Shown here: positions 9,569 through 17,427 of the stretch, piece after piece
How the letters are laid out: every line of letters starts with the position of its first letter
Numbering within the stretch: the first letter of the stretch is position 1
From: Methanogenium sp.
Lineage (GTDB): Archaea > Halobacteriota > Methanomicrobia > Methanomicrobiales > Methanomicrobiaceae
Assembly (NCBI GenBank): GCA_030595665.1
Contig: JAUVCV010000007.1
Location: 1 to 64,000 of the forward strand
Reading direction: 5' to 3'
Length of the DNA: 64,000 nucleotides
Position numbers and translations under genes: made by a program
Notes under the pieces: generated by a model
Seen by the model: only the letters and a program-made list of their open reading frames with translations
What the model was told of the DNA's origin: nothing
Database searches by the model: none

Positions 9569-10564
9569 TCACAATTTGATTCGTGCAAATTCAACGAATT
9601 CAATACCATTTTGTTCGGTACATGCAAAAAGCATCTTCTTCCGAACACTGTGGGCCAACCTGACTGAACGTGATATCACGCTCATAGGAAGGGACGCATC
9701 AGCGGGAAGGGCGTGGACCAGGAGTTCTGAGTGTTTTTTCTCTCCTGAGTAGACACGGAAGTGGTGGCCGAATTTGTAGGCAGTACGGGGGACATGGCCA
9801 CGGGTGCGCAGGTATGCATATACCTGAGACTTTTCTTTCCATTCGGCGTCCTCTTTCGGGATATCCTTTCGGATGGCCGTTCCGTTCTCATCTCCTGTTA
9901 AGGTGAGGCACCCTGTGTCCAGCAGGTAGAGGGTTTCCATCGGGGAGAGCATCAGGTGTGTGGTGTCAAGTTTTGTGCCAAACCACAGGGGGTCGGGGAA
10001 TGCCTCGGTGTCCTGTGTGATAACAGAATTTCCTGCACGAATGGCGGTTACCGGTGGGATGTCCGGTACCGGACCTGTTTCCTTCAGGAGGTCAGTCTTC
10101 ACATCATAATAGGTGAGTTCGTCTTCGTCGTCGACTGCGGCGAGGACAAACTGTTTGCGCATATGCACCGCTGATTCCACTTCCCCTGCGAGGTCACGGA
10201 AGGTGATGAGGTCACGTTCCGAGAGCACACGGATAAGATAATTTGTTCTCCCTGTGCCGGGTCTCTCTCCCCGCCGGAATACGCGGAAGTCCTGGGGGCC
10301 GGGCAGAATCACATAGCCTCTTTCCCGCATATCCCGATAGACCAGAAACCGCCGCATGAATCCCGGCAGGGATGAGAAGTATGTGATGAGTGACTCAAAA
10401 CTCTCACCCGCTACCGTGATCTTATTTTTCAGCACCAGATACAGGGCCTCTTCCGGAGATAGAGTGAGCCCGTCTTCTGTCTTCCGGCCATACCCGCTCT
10501 GGTCATACAGGGCATGTCCGTCCTTCCCGAGCACCACCGTGGTGCCGTCCCGTCTTGCCTTCAC
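9569..10564 (-). CDS. endA: tRNA-splicing endonuclease, homodimeric (duplicated) type
   Basis: EndA cuts bulge-helix-bulge introns from archaeal pre-tRNAs and pre-rRNA. The 331-residue length and two tandem half-domains identify the alpha2 form, in which the N-terminal copy has lost catalysis. The C-terminal copy keeps the triad Y272 (GHHFRVY), H278 (EKKHSE) and K309 (AHSVRKK). The start is GTG at 10562-10564. A TATA box at 10589-10596 lies about 25-32 bases upstream, so the mRNA is probably leaderless. The gene opens the endA-trpS-pheS-pheT unit. Confidence 0.92.
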   Translation of the reverse strand: MKARRDGTTVVLGKDGHALYDQSGYGRKTEDGLTLSPEEALYLVLKNKITVAGESFESLITYFSSLPGFMRRFLVYRDMRERGYVILPGPQDFRVFRRGERPGTGRTNYLIRVLSERDLITFRDLAGEVESAVHMRKQFVLAAVDDEDELTYYDVKTDLLKETGPVPDIPPVTAIRAGNSVITQDTEAFPDPLWFGTKLDTTHLMLSPMETLYLLDTGCLTLTGDENGTAIRKDIPKEDAEWKEKSQVYAYLRTRGHVPRTAYKFGHHFRVYSGEKKHSELLVHALPADASLPMSVISRSVRLAHSVRKKMLFACTEQNGIEFVEFARIKL

Positions 10565-10588
10565 TGTTAGTAAAATTGGGGATGATAT

Positions 10589-10596
10589 CTTAAATA
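10589..10596 (-). promoter_or_regulatory. TATA box for the endA-trpS-pheST unit
   Basis: The minus strand reads TATTTAAG, about 25-32 bases before the endA GTG. This spacing matches an archaeal promoter giving a leaderless or nearly leaderless transcript. Confidence 0.55.
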
Positions 10597-10616
10597 GTTG
10601 GGTGGGGAGGCATCCA

Positions 10617-11480
10617 TCAGACCGGTCTCTCCTTTTCCTCTCCTGCTATTTTCCGGGCGCATGCAATATTCCCGCGATCGTCGCGGCGTTCGTCCACCGG
10701 TGTTTCACAGATGAATGGGAGGCCCTGCAGTGCCGGGTGGGTGACCACTGACCGGATGCCTTCCGTGCCTATTGTTCCGAGGCCGATGTGTTCATGACGG
10801 TCACGCCTTCCATCGAGTTCTGATATGGTATCATTGAGGTGGATGACCTTCAGGTGGGAGAGACCAATCGCATCGTCAAAGTTTCGGACGACCGTGTCCG
10901 TTGCCTTCGGTGTCCGGAGGTCATAGCCTGCCGCAAATGCGTGGCAGGTGTCAAAACAGACGCCGACCTGTCCGTATCCGGCCACCCCTTCCATGATGGT
11001 GGCGATATCTTCAAAGGTGGTGCCGATGCTGTTTTTTGTCCCTGCGGTATTTTCGAGGAGAATCATCACATCTCCTTTTGAGGCTGCTGCTCCCCTGCCA
11101 ATGGCTGTTATTGCCCGTTCCCGTGCCTCAGCAGCATCACCCCCAAGGCTGCTGCCCAGGTGGGTGACAAGATAAGGGATGCCCAGCATGTGGCACCGTT
11201 CTACTTCTCCCGTTATTGCTGCAACCGACTTCTCCCAGACCTCCTCCCGTGGGGTGGCAGGGTTGGGAAGATAGGGCATGTGCGCCACCACCGGGTTGAT
11301 TCCGCTCTCCCGGACGGCCAGCCGAAATGCTGTTGTGTCTTCTTCTGTCAGAGGTTTTACCTTCCATCCGCGGGGGTTCCGTGTGAATATCTGGCAGGTA
11401 GTGCAGGTCCGTTCTTCTGCACGGCCGATGGCTTTGGCGAGGGATCCTGCAATGGAGACGTGGCATCCGATATTAATCAT
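10617..11480 (-). CDS. nfo: Endonuclease IV (AP endonuclease)
   Basis: The 287-residue protein is a Nfo-type apurinic/apyrimidinic endonuclease for base excision repair, with a TIM-barrel and a trinuclear zinc site. Family landmarks are IGCHVSIAGSL at the N-terminus, QIFTRNPRGW, VTHLGS, MILLENTAG, VCFDTCHAFAAGYD, and LKVIHLNDTISELDGRRDRHEHIGLGTIG. The His/Glu/Asp metal ligands appear intact. It pairs logically with the Ogg glycosylase elsewhere in the window, since that enzyme's products need an AP endonuclease. No clear Shine-Dalgarno precedes the ATG. Confidence 0.95.
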   Translation of the reverse strand: MINIGCHVSIAGSLAKAIGRAEERTCTTCQIFTRNPRGWKVKPLTEEDTTAFRLAVRESGINPVVAHMPYLPNPATPREEVWEKSVAAITGEVERCHMLGIPYLVTHLGSSLGGDAAEARERAITAIGRGAAASKGDVMILLENTAGTKNSIGTTFEDIATIMEGVAGYGQVGVCFDTCHAFAAGYDLRTPKATDTVVRNFDDAIGLSHLKVIHLNDTISELDGRRDRHEHIGLGTIGTEGIRSVVTHPALQGLPFICETPVDERRDDRGNIACARKIAGEEKERPV

Positions 11481-11574
11481 GGCTGTCTGAAATGCATTGG
11501 TATTTTGCGGGCAAAAAGGGGTGGCATACCGATTGGCGGAATGCCATAAGCCGTGTATATCCGTCTGGTCCGGG

Positions 11575-12546
11575 TTATTCCATCAGCCGGCGGACGGCGG
11601 CACACACCGCGTCGCCCACCTCTTTGGTGGAGGCCGTCCCGCCGGTATCAGGTGTGGTGATGCCCGCTTCTGCTGTCAGGTGGAGGGCGTCATCAATGAG
11701 GGCTGCACCCTGAGTATCTCCGATATGGGAGAGGAGCATCGCTGCCGACCGTATAGCGGCGACCGGGTTTGCGATACCCTGCCCCGCAATATCCGGTGCG
11801 CTCCCGTGGACCGGCTCAAAGAGGGCATGGCGGTTACCGATGTTTGCGCTGGGCAGCATTCCCAGTCCTCCCACCAGATAGGCGGCGGCGTCTGAGAGGA
11901 TATCTCCGAAGATGTTTGTGGTGACGATCACATCATAACGCTCCGGGTGCATCAGGACGTCCAGTGTCAGGGAATCAATGAATGCGGTCGTGTAAGATAC
12001 TCCTTCCTCATCTGCGATATCCATGCAGATGTCCCGGAAGAACACGTCCGATTTGATGACATTTGCCTTGTTTCCGATGGTGAGGTGGTTTTTGCGTTCC
12101 CGGGCAATCTGGCAGGCGGTTCGCGCAATCCGCTCGCTCCCCTTTCGGGTGATGACCCGCAGGGTTGAGGCCCGGTCTTCCTCCTGCCATTCAATACCGG
12201 AGTAAAGGCCTTCGGTGTTCTCCCGGACGACTATGATGTCCACTCCTTCTCCCTGTATGGGACGGAGGTTCGCGTAGAGGTCCAGTTCCTTTCGTATTTG
12301 CAGGACGACGCTGCGGTAATCGGATGCAGGGGGAGTGGTCACAGCACCGAAGAGGATGGCATCCGCATCCCGCAGAAGGGAGATGTCATCTGTGGTGCAT
12401 GCTGTACCTGTTTTCTGCCATTTGCCGTAACCGACCGCCACGGCATAAAATTCATACTCCTGGTGGAGGAGAGCAAGGATGTCCTGTGCCACCGGGATGA
12501 CTTCCTGTCCGATGCCGTCACCTTCCACTACTGCAATCGCGGTCAT
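11575..12546 (-). CDS. aksF: Homoisocitrate dehydrogenase of coenzyme B biosynthesis (isocitrate/isopropylmalate dehydrogenase family)
   Basis: The 323-residue protein belongs to the beta-decarboxylating dehydrogenase family (LeuB/Icd/homoisocitrate DH). Visible landmarks are VVEGDGIGQEV near the N-terminus, DLYANLRPIQGEG, the VVRENTEGLYSG substrate loop, the catalytic NKANVIKSD lysine region, TNIFGDILSDAA, and FEPVHGSAPDIAGQ at the NAD-binding end. Sequence alone does not separate AksF from LeuB. The operon with aksA, aksD and aksE argues for AksF, which oxidises homoisocitrate and its longer homologues during chain elongation toward 2-oxosuberate. Its ATG overlaps the stop of the upstream unknown gene by ATGA. 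Confidence 0.85.
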   Translation of the reverse strand: MTAIAVVEGDGIGQEVIPVAQDILALLHQEYEFYAVAVGYGKWQKTGTACTTDDISLLRDADAILFGAVTTPPASDYRSVVLQIRKELDLYANLRPIQGEGVDIIVVRENTEGLYSGIEWQEEDRASTLRVITRKGSERIARTACQIARERKNHLTIGNKANVIKSDVFFRDICMDIADEEGVSYTTAFIDSLTLDVLMHPERYDVIVTTNIFGDILSDAAAYLVGGLGMLPSANIGNRHALFEPVHGSAPDIAGQGIANPVAAIRSAAMLLSHIGDTQGAALIDDALHLTAEAGITTPDTGGTASTKEVGDAVCAAVRRLME

Positions 12547-13394
12547 TTCTTATTTCTCCCCCTTGTAATGTTCTCTTGTTCTTCCGTTGCAATTTTCTTG
12601 TTCCAGCCTTCACAGACGGCAAAGACTGCATCAGTGATGGTTCGTGGGGTGGCCCCCCAGTGGACGACTGATCCATAGTATCCGTTATGTACACCGGTGC
12701 CGGCCCGTTCGGAGCGGCAGCAGCGGGCGATGAATGGTTCTGCCGCCACCTGGTTTGCCGGGCAGATGTCGGTGACGGAGAACGCTGCGTCATCCCCATA
12801 ACATTCGGCAAGCACCTGCCGTGCGGTCAGGCACCCTGCCACCGTCTCATCCCCCCTGAGATGGTCGTTGTCAATCGTCCGGGAGAATCCTGCTGCCCGG
12901 CAGGGATAGACCTCTGCATTGGTCTTCCGGATGTCTGTGATATGGTAGGAGAACTGCACATTGCACTCCCCGAAGAGACCGGTTTCTTCCAGACTCCGGA
13001 TGATATGGGCAAGATTCGGACGGGGCGGTTCTGCGTCATAGACATGGATGGTGAGGAGTTTCTCCTCTGACGGGTCGCATATAAAGGTCCGGTGTTCATC
13101 AAGACCTGTGAAGACTGTGCACCGTTTTCCGGTCTCCTGCGCCCGCCTGATGAGGTTGGTGCGGTTGTGGAGGTTCACCTTTTCCGGGTACATGCAGACA
13201 TCCGCAACACCTGCCAGGAGGGATGAGGACTGAATTTCCCTGAGCATCGTGTTCCCCTCTTTTGGCTTCACCTCAAGCACTTCGTATCCGGTTTCGGTGC
13301 GGTGGATGAGGTAGCGTGAGAGGAAATACACTATGTCTCCCGCGGGTTTCTCATCCGCCGATCCGACGGTCTTGCACTCTTCCGGGAAGATCAT
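12543..13394 (-). CDS. Uncharacterised protein embedded between aksE and aksF
   Basis: The 283-residue product starts at the ATG at 13394, which overlaps the aksE stop (ATGA), and its own stop overlaps the aksF start (ATGA). The frame is open upstream inside aksE, but that portion is Pro/Arg-rich shadow sequence. I do not recognise the family. The protein is soluble with no signal peptide, and has several cysteines, including DICPANQ and ARCCRSERAGTG, followed by a glycine-rich VHNGYYGSVVHWG segment near residues 235-255 that looks like the most conserved part. Position inside the operon on both sides makes a role in coenzyme B synthesis or in the assembly of the aconitase-like Fe-S enzyme plausible, but unproven. 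Confidence 0.75.
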   Translation of the reverse strand: MIFPEECKTVGSADEKPAGDIVYFLSRYLIHRTETGYEVLEVKPKEGNTMLREIQSSSLLAGVADVCMYPEKVNLHNRTNLIRRAQETGKRCTVFTGLDEHRTFICDPSEEKLLTIHVYDAEPPRPNLAHIIRSLEETGLFGECNVQFSYHITDIRKTNAEVYPCRAAGFSRTIDNDHLRGDETVAGCLTARQVLAECYGDDAAFSVTDICPANQVAAEPFIARCCRSERAGTGVHNGYYGSVVHWGATPRTITDAVFAVCEGWNKKIATEEQENITRGRNKK

Positions 13395-13861
13395 TTGTTT
13401 CTCCAGTAGGGGACCAGCCCGCCTGCCGCAAGAATCTCCTGCATCCGTCCGGAAAGGGGGCGGACCGGGTGGCGCACCCCGTCTGCTTCTACCCACCCCT
13501 CCTCCAGTGAGATGGTGACCGTGCTCCCTTCATGGCAGGTGAGGCCCTCGCATTCGATGACCGGCAGGCCGACATTAATCGCATTGCGAAAGAATATCCG
13601 GGCAAAAGAGGGCGCCACAACGGCAACAGCACCTGCTTCCCGTATGGCGACCGGTGCCTGTTCGCGGGACGACCCACATCCCATATTGTTGCCTGCCACA
13701 AGGACCGCTCCATTCAGGCGGGGGGCAAGTGTGGGATCGAGGTCTTCAAAGACATGCTCAGCCCAGACGGAGGTGTCTTTCGTCCGGAGGTAACGCCCGG
13801 CGATGACCTGATCTGTGTCGATGTCAACGCCGATGCAGACTGCGGGGCCTGAGAATGTCAT
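13391..13861 (-). CDS. aksE: Homoaconitase small subunit
   Basis: The 156-residue protein is the swivel (small) subunit of an aconitase-like hydro-lyase. It shows DIDTDQVIAGRYL at the N-terminus and the substrate-binding GCGSSREQAP loop near 62-71. The loop after the GRYL motif reads YLRT with Arg26. In work on methanogen enzymes, YLRT marks homoaconitase, while isopropylmalate isomerase has a more hydrophobic loop there, so this residue supports AksE over LeuD. It overlaps aksD by ATGA upstream and the unknown gene by ATGA downstream. Confidence 0.9.
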   Translation of the reverse strand: MTFSGPAVCIGVDIDTDQVIAGRYLRTKDTSVWAEHVFEDLDPTLAPRLNGAVLVAGNNMGCGSSREQAPVAIREAGAVAVVAPSFARIFFRNAINVGLPVIECEGLTCHEGSTVTISLEEGWVEADGVRHPVRPLSGRMQEILAAGGLVPYWRNK

Positions 13862-15072
13862 AGGATACCCTCCGGTGAAGTGATTTCACCTTTCAGCGCA
13901 CTCGCCGCAGCCGTTGCCACCGACCCGAGATAGTACTCTGCCCCGACACCCATCCGGTTTTTGAAGTTGCGGTTGGCAGTCGAAAGGGCTGTTTCCCCCT
14001 CTCCGAGGACACCCATGTGCATCCCGAGGCAGGGGCCGCATCCCGGCGGGCCGACCATGCACCCGGCAGCGATGATTGCGGCAAGGACACCGCTCTCCGC
14101 CGCCTTTTGCATGATCGCACGGGACGCCGGCACGACGATGGTGCGGCATGTGACCTCTTTGCCGCGGACGATCTGGGCGAAGCGTTCCAGATCCTCGTAG
14201 CGCCCGTTGGTGCAGGTGCCGACGAAGACCTGGTCCAGAGGGGTGCCTGCGTAGTCGGCGACCGGGGCCACGGTGTCCACCCGGTGCGGGACCGAGAGGA
14301 CGGGCTCCATGTTGGAGAGATCAACCGAGAGTTCACGGCAGTAGGTGGCGTCCTCTGGTTCCTGTCGCTCTACCTGGTGACCGTAGCGGGCAAGGTAATC
14401 CTGTGTTGTTTTGTCGGCGTAGAATAGACCGGTTTTTGCACCGCATTCCACTGCCATGTTGCAGAGGGTGAGGCGGCCCGCAATTGTTAGTGCAGCGGCC
14501 CCGTCGCCGGTGTACTCCAGCGCACGGTAAGTGCCGCCGTCCATGCCGATGTTGCCGGTGACCGTGAGGACGATGTCCTTTGCCTCGCAGCACTCTGGCA
14601 GACGACCGGTGAGCTCGATATTTATGGTCTCCGGGACACGGAACCAGGTGCTTCCCTCGGCCCATATGGCTGCCATGTCGGTTGCCCCCACACCGGTGGA
14701 AAAAGCACCGAAGGCACCGGTCGTACAGGAATGAGAGTCTGCCCCGACGACCACTTCGCCGGGCAGCACCCGTCCTTCGCTCATTAGCTGATGACATATC
14801 CCGCCGCCGACGTCGGTGAGGGCAAAGCCTGCAGCTGCGGAAAATTCCCTGAGTTCCTTCTGGAGTGTCGCCGTATGTGAGGTGTTTGCCGGTGAGATAT
14901 GGTCGTAGATGATGGAGACCGTTTCCGGGCGGGCCGGTTTTGCGACGCCCATCTTCCGGAATGCCTCCATTGCAAGCACACCGGTGCCATCATGTGCAAA
15001 GGCCCGGTCGACTTCATGGTCCACGTAGGTACCTGCGGGGCCGCCGAGGATACGTTCGGAGAGGGTGCTCAT
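13858..15072 (-). CDS. aksD: Homoaconitase large subunit
   Basis: The 404-residue protein is the Fe-S catalytic subunit that, with AksE, isomerises homocitrate to homoisocitrate and its C7 and C8 homologues in coenzyme B synthesis. Landmarks are VVGADSHSCTTGAFGAF, the cluster cysteines in GTCTNGRYEDL and in PPGCGPCLGMH, and NRNFKNRMG near the C-terminus. Length matches LeuC/AksD-type large subunits. Assignment to AksD rather than LeuC comes from the YLRT loop in the partner subunit and from the adjacent homocitrate synthase. Confidence 0.9.
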   Translation of the reverse strand: MSTLSERILGGPAGTYVDHEVDRAFAHDGTGVLAMEAFRKMGVAKPARPETVSIIYDHISPANTSHTATLQKELREFSAAAGFALTDVGGGICHQLMSEGRVLPGEVVVGADSHSCTTGAFGAFSTGVGATDMAAIWAEGSTWFRVPETINIELTGRLPECCEAKDIVLTVTGNIGMDGGTYRALEYTGDGAAALTIAGRLTLCNMAVECGAKTGLFYADKTTQDYLARYGHQVERQEPEDATYCRELSVDLSNMEPVLSVPHRVDTVAPVADYAGTPLDQVFVGTCTNGRYEDLERFAQIVRGKEVTCRTIVVPASRAIMQKAAESGVLAAIIAAGCMVGPPGCGPCLGMHMGVLGEGETALSTANRNFKNRMGVGAEYYLGSVATAAASALKGEITSPEGIL

Positions 15073-16202
15073 GCCTCCTCCCCATGGTCCCGTGCCTCAC
15101 GGAGAAGATTCATGAGGACCTCGTCTGTGATATTGCATTTCCCCTCGGAGATCTCCTTGACCCGGCAGAGCATCCAGTGCACCTGGTCAGGGGAGAGTGA
15201 ACATCCCTTGGAAGCGATCACATGTTCGATGGCCTTCCTGCCGGTATGTTTGCCGAGGATATACTGGCGCTGTCTGCCCACCATTTCGGGGCGGAGATAC
15301 TCGTAGGTCTCCGGGTCATCGAGCATTGCTGCGATATGGATGCCGCTTTCATGGGAGAAGGCATTCTTCCCGACAACAGGCTTCGTGTCCATCATCGCAA
15401 TGCCGCTACACCTCTCAACCAGTGCCGAGAGTTCGGGAAGGCGGGTGAGGTCATAACGGTCCACGCCACCTTTCAGGCGCAGGAGGGCGAGCACCTCTTC
15501 AAGCCGGGCGTTGCCGGTTCGTTCCCCGATGCCGTTTACTGTGGTGTGCAGCTGAAACGCCCCGCATGCTGCTGCGGTGATTGTGTTTGCGGTGGCGCAG
15601 CCGAGGTCATTGTGGCAGTGGATGGCAAGCTTGTTTGGGATTTTACTGCCGGTCTCTTCCATGAATTGTATCATATCAACCGGCGTCAGGCAGCCGAGGG
15701 TATCGGCAAATCCGGAGTACTCTGCACCATGCTCTGCCCCTGCCACATACATCTTCTGCAGAAAGACGGGGTCAGTGCGGGATGCATCTTCTGCGGCAAA
15801 ACGGACACGAAGTCCGTGATCATGTGCATAATCTACCATGGCAAGGCCACGTTCCAGCATTTCATCCGGTGAGCACCGGTATTTGATCCGTATATGCAGG
15901 TCTGATGTCGCAATGAAAATGCTCACGAGGTCCACTTCGCAGTCAATGGCCGCGTCAATATCGCCCTGTGTGGCACGTGCCAGACAGCAAATCCGTGCGT
16001 CAAGTCCCATTCTGCAGATCTTCTGTACGCACCGGTATTCATTATCTGAAACTACCGGAAATCCGGCCTCAATGACTTCCACTCCGGTTTCATCCAGAAG
16101 TGAGGCGATCTTCATCTTCTCTTCACAGGTGAATGACACGCCTGGTGTCTGTTCACCGTCACGGAGTGTCACGTCACAAATCTCAACATTCCACGGTTTC
16201 AT
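15069..16202 (-). CDS. aksA: Homocitrate synthase (AksA) of coenzyme B biosynthesis
   Basis: The 377-residue protein is a member of the LeuA/NifV family. It condenses acetyl-CoA with 2-oxoglutarate and then with the C6 and C7 oxoacids to build 2-oxosuberate. Landmarks are VTLRDGEQTPGVSF at the N-terminus, LAIHCHNDLGCATANT, the HTTVNGIGERTGNA loop and GKNAFSHESGIH. There is no C-terminal LeuA regulatory domain, as expected for AksA/NifV. The ATG lies 20 bases inside the end of the TPP-enzyme gene and the stop overlaps aksD by ATGA. Confidence 0.92.
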   Translation of the reverse strand: MKPWNVEICDVTLRDGEQTPGVSFTCEEKMKIASLLDETGVEVIEAGFPVVSDNEYRCVQKICRMGLDARICCLARATQGDIDAAIDCEVDLVSIFIATSDLHIRIKYRCSPDEMLERGLAMVDYAHDHGLRVRFAAEDASRTDPVFLQKMYVAGAEHGAEYSGFADTLGCLTPVDMIQFMEETGSKIPNKLAIHCHNDLGCATANTITAAACGAFQLHTTVNGIGERTGNARLEEVLALLRLKGGVDRYDLTRLPELSALVERCSGIAMMDTKPVVGKNAFSHESGIHIAAMLDDPETYEYLRPEMVGRQRQYILGKHTGRKAIEHVIASKGCSLSPDQVHWMLCRVKEISEGKCNITDEVLMNLLREARDHGEEA

Positions 16203-17427
16203 GGTCTTCTCCCTCGGGGCATTTGCCCCTGATGATTACGCATTTCAATCGGTCTTCCGGCACCAGTGCATTCCGGATGGCTTCAATGTCAGCGGCGTTC
16301 ACAACAACCGGCGATGCCCAGCCGATGTAGGGCAGGATATCCGGTGCGGTCTGTTTTCCGGTCATCCCCAGGACACCGTTTTCAACAATTACAACCAAGA
16401 CGGACAGTCCTTTTTCATGGATGTCTGCAAGGGCACTCAGCCCGGAATGCATCAGTGCATAGTCGCCCATCAGTGCCACACCGGTGCTGGTGGCCGCCAC
16501 CGCTGGAGCTGATCCCAGTCCGTATCCTGCGATGCCCACTTCCCAGGGGGGATTTTTGGCAAGGAGGCCGCATCCGATATCGAGGACGGGGTTCAGTCCC
16601 TTCTCCTGCATCACTGCAAGAAGAGGGATATACGGGCACTCCCTGCAGAAGGTGCGGGCAAACCCGCGTGACTGCATTGTTTCCGGTGCCCATGTTGTTC
16701 CGTTCTCTTCCTGCTCTCTTCCATTCTCTTCTGTTTCCCATCCTGGTGGGGAAACCGTTGAACAGGATGGCACCGGTCCCACATGCGGGGGATAGATAAG
16801 CGCAGGAATGGTGTTTGTTTGTGCCCACCTGACCATCTCCCTGCGCCGTAGTTCTGCCATCTCTGTTCTGCCCCGCATCGTGAGTGACGGGTCGGCGATT
16901 GTTCCCTTCCGGGAGGTGCGGGCAGGTGGGGTGCCGGATGCTGGTGCCGCGAGGACTGCCGCTGTCACCCGCACCAGAGCAATGCGGGAAAACTGTTCAG
17001 ATGCCTGAAATGCTGCTTCAGCCACAGTGCCAAGGTCACCAGCTGCCGGGGCGAACAGCGGGGATTCTGCCAGCGGTCCGATACAGCGGGAGTCCTGAGC
17101 ATTCTGCGAACCCTTCACCTCGGTGTCATCCCCGACGACGATGACAAGCCCCGCGGAGATGCCCTGAACGGCGGCATTCATGAGGGGGTCCATGCAGGCG
17201 TTCAGGCCCACGTTTTTCAGGATGACGCAGGCACGGTGCCCGGAGATGGCGTCCCCGAGTGCATACTCGAGTGCTACCTTCTCGTTTGCGGTGCAGACCG
17301 CCCCGCATGCCTCTCCCAGGGTGGTAACGGGATAGCCAGGCACGGTGTAAAAGCGGTCTGCCGCTCTCCGGAGTGCAGCGGAAAGGCATGCCTCACCGGT
17401 TTTTGCGTAATGTGCAGAAGAAGTCAT
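16183..17427 (-). CDS. IorA-like thiamine pyrophosphate enzyme lacking a ferredoxin domain
   Basis: The 414-residue protein starts at the ATG at 17427, which overlaps the radical SAM gene stop (ATGA). Residues about 1-170 resemble the pyrimidine-binding domain of indolepyruvate:ferredoxin oxidoreductase alpha, with the catalytic-type glutamate in NEKVALEYALG, LKNVGLNACMDPLMNAA and GSQNAQDSR. Residues about 255-410 form the TPP-binding domain: CRECPYIPL, DIGCGLL, GDYALMHSG, then VENGVLGMTGKQ. The C-terminal two-cluster ferredoxin module of IorA is absent and no iorB is adjacent, so an oxidative role is doubtful. Given direct fusion to the aks operon, I infer a non-oxidative decarboxylase, with 2-oxosuberate as a natural candidate substrate. 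Confidence 0.8.
   Translation of the reverse strand: MTSSAHYAKTGEACLSAALRRAADRFYTVPGYPVTTLGEACGAVCTANEKVALEYALGDAISGHRACVILKNVGLNACMDPLMNAAVQGISAGLVIVVGDDTEVKGSQNAQDSRCIGPLAESPLFAPAAGDLGTVAEAAFQASEQFSRIALVRVTAAVLAAPASGTPPARTSRKGTIADPSLTMRGRTEMAELRRREMVRWAQTNTIPALIYPPHVGPVPSCSTVSPPGWETEENGREQEENGTTWAPETMQSRGFARTFCRECPYIPLLAVMQEKGLNPVLDIGCGLLAKNPPWEVGIAGYGLGSAPAVAATSTGVALMGDYALMHSGLSALADIHEKGLSVLVVIVENGVLGMTGKQTAPDILPYIGWASPVVVNAADIEAIRNALVPEDRLKCVIIRGKCPEGEDHETVEC

Noticed and set aside
11575-16202. Reading the aks genes as a leucine (leuABCD) operon
   Set aside because: The synthase lacks the LeuA regulatory domain, the small subunit has the homoaconitase-type YLRT loop, and the operon is joined to methanogen-specific marker genes.
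16183-17427. Plain annotation as indolepyruvate:ferredoxin oxidoreductase alpha
   Set aside because: The ferredoxin domain and an iorB partner are missing, and the genomic setting is coenzyme B synthesis, so the name would mislead.
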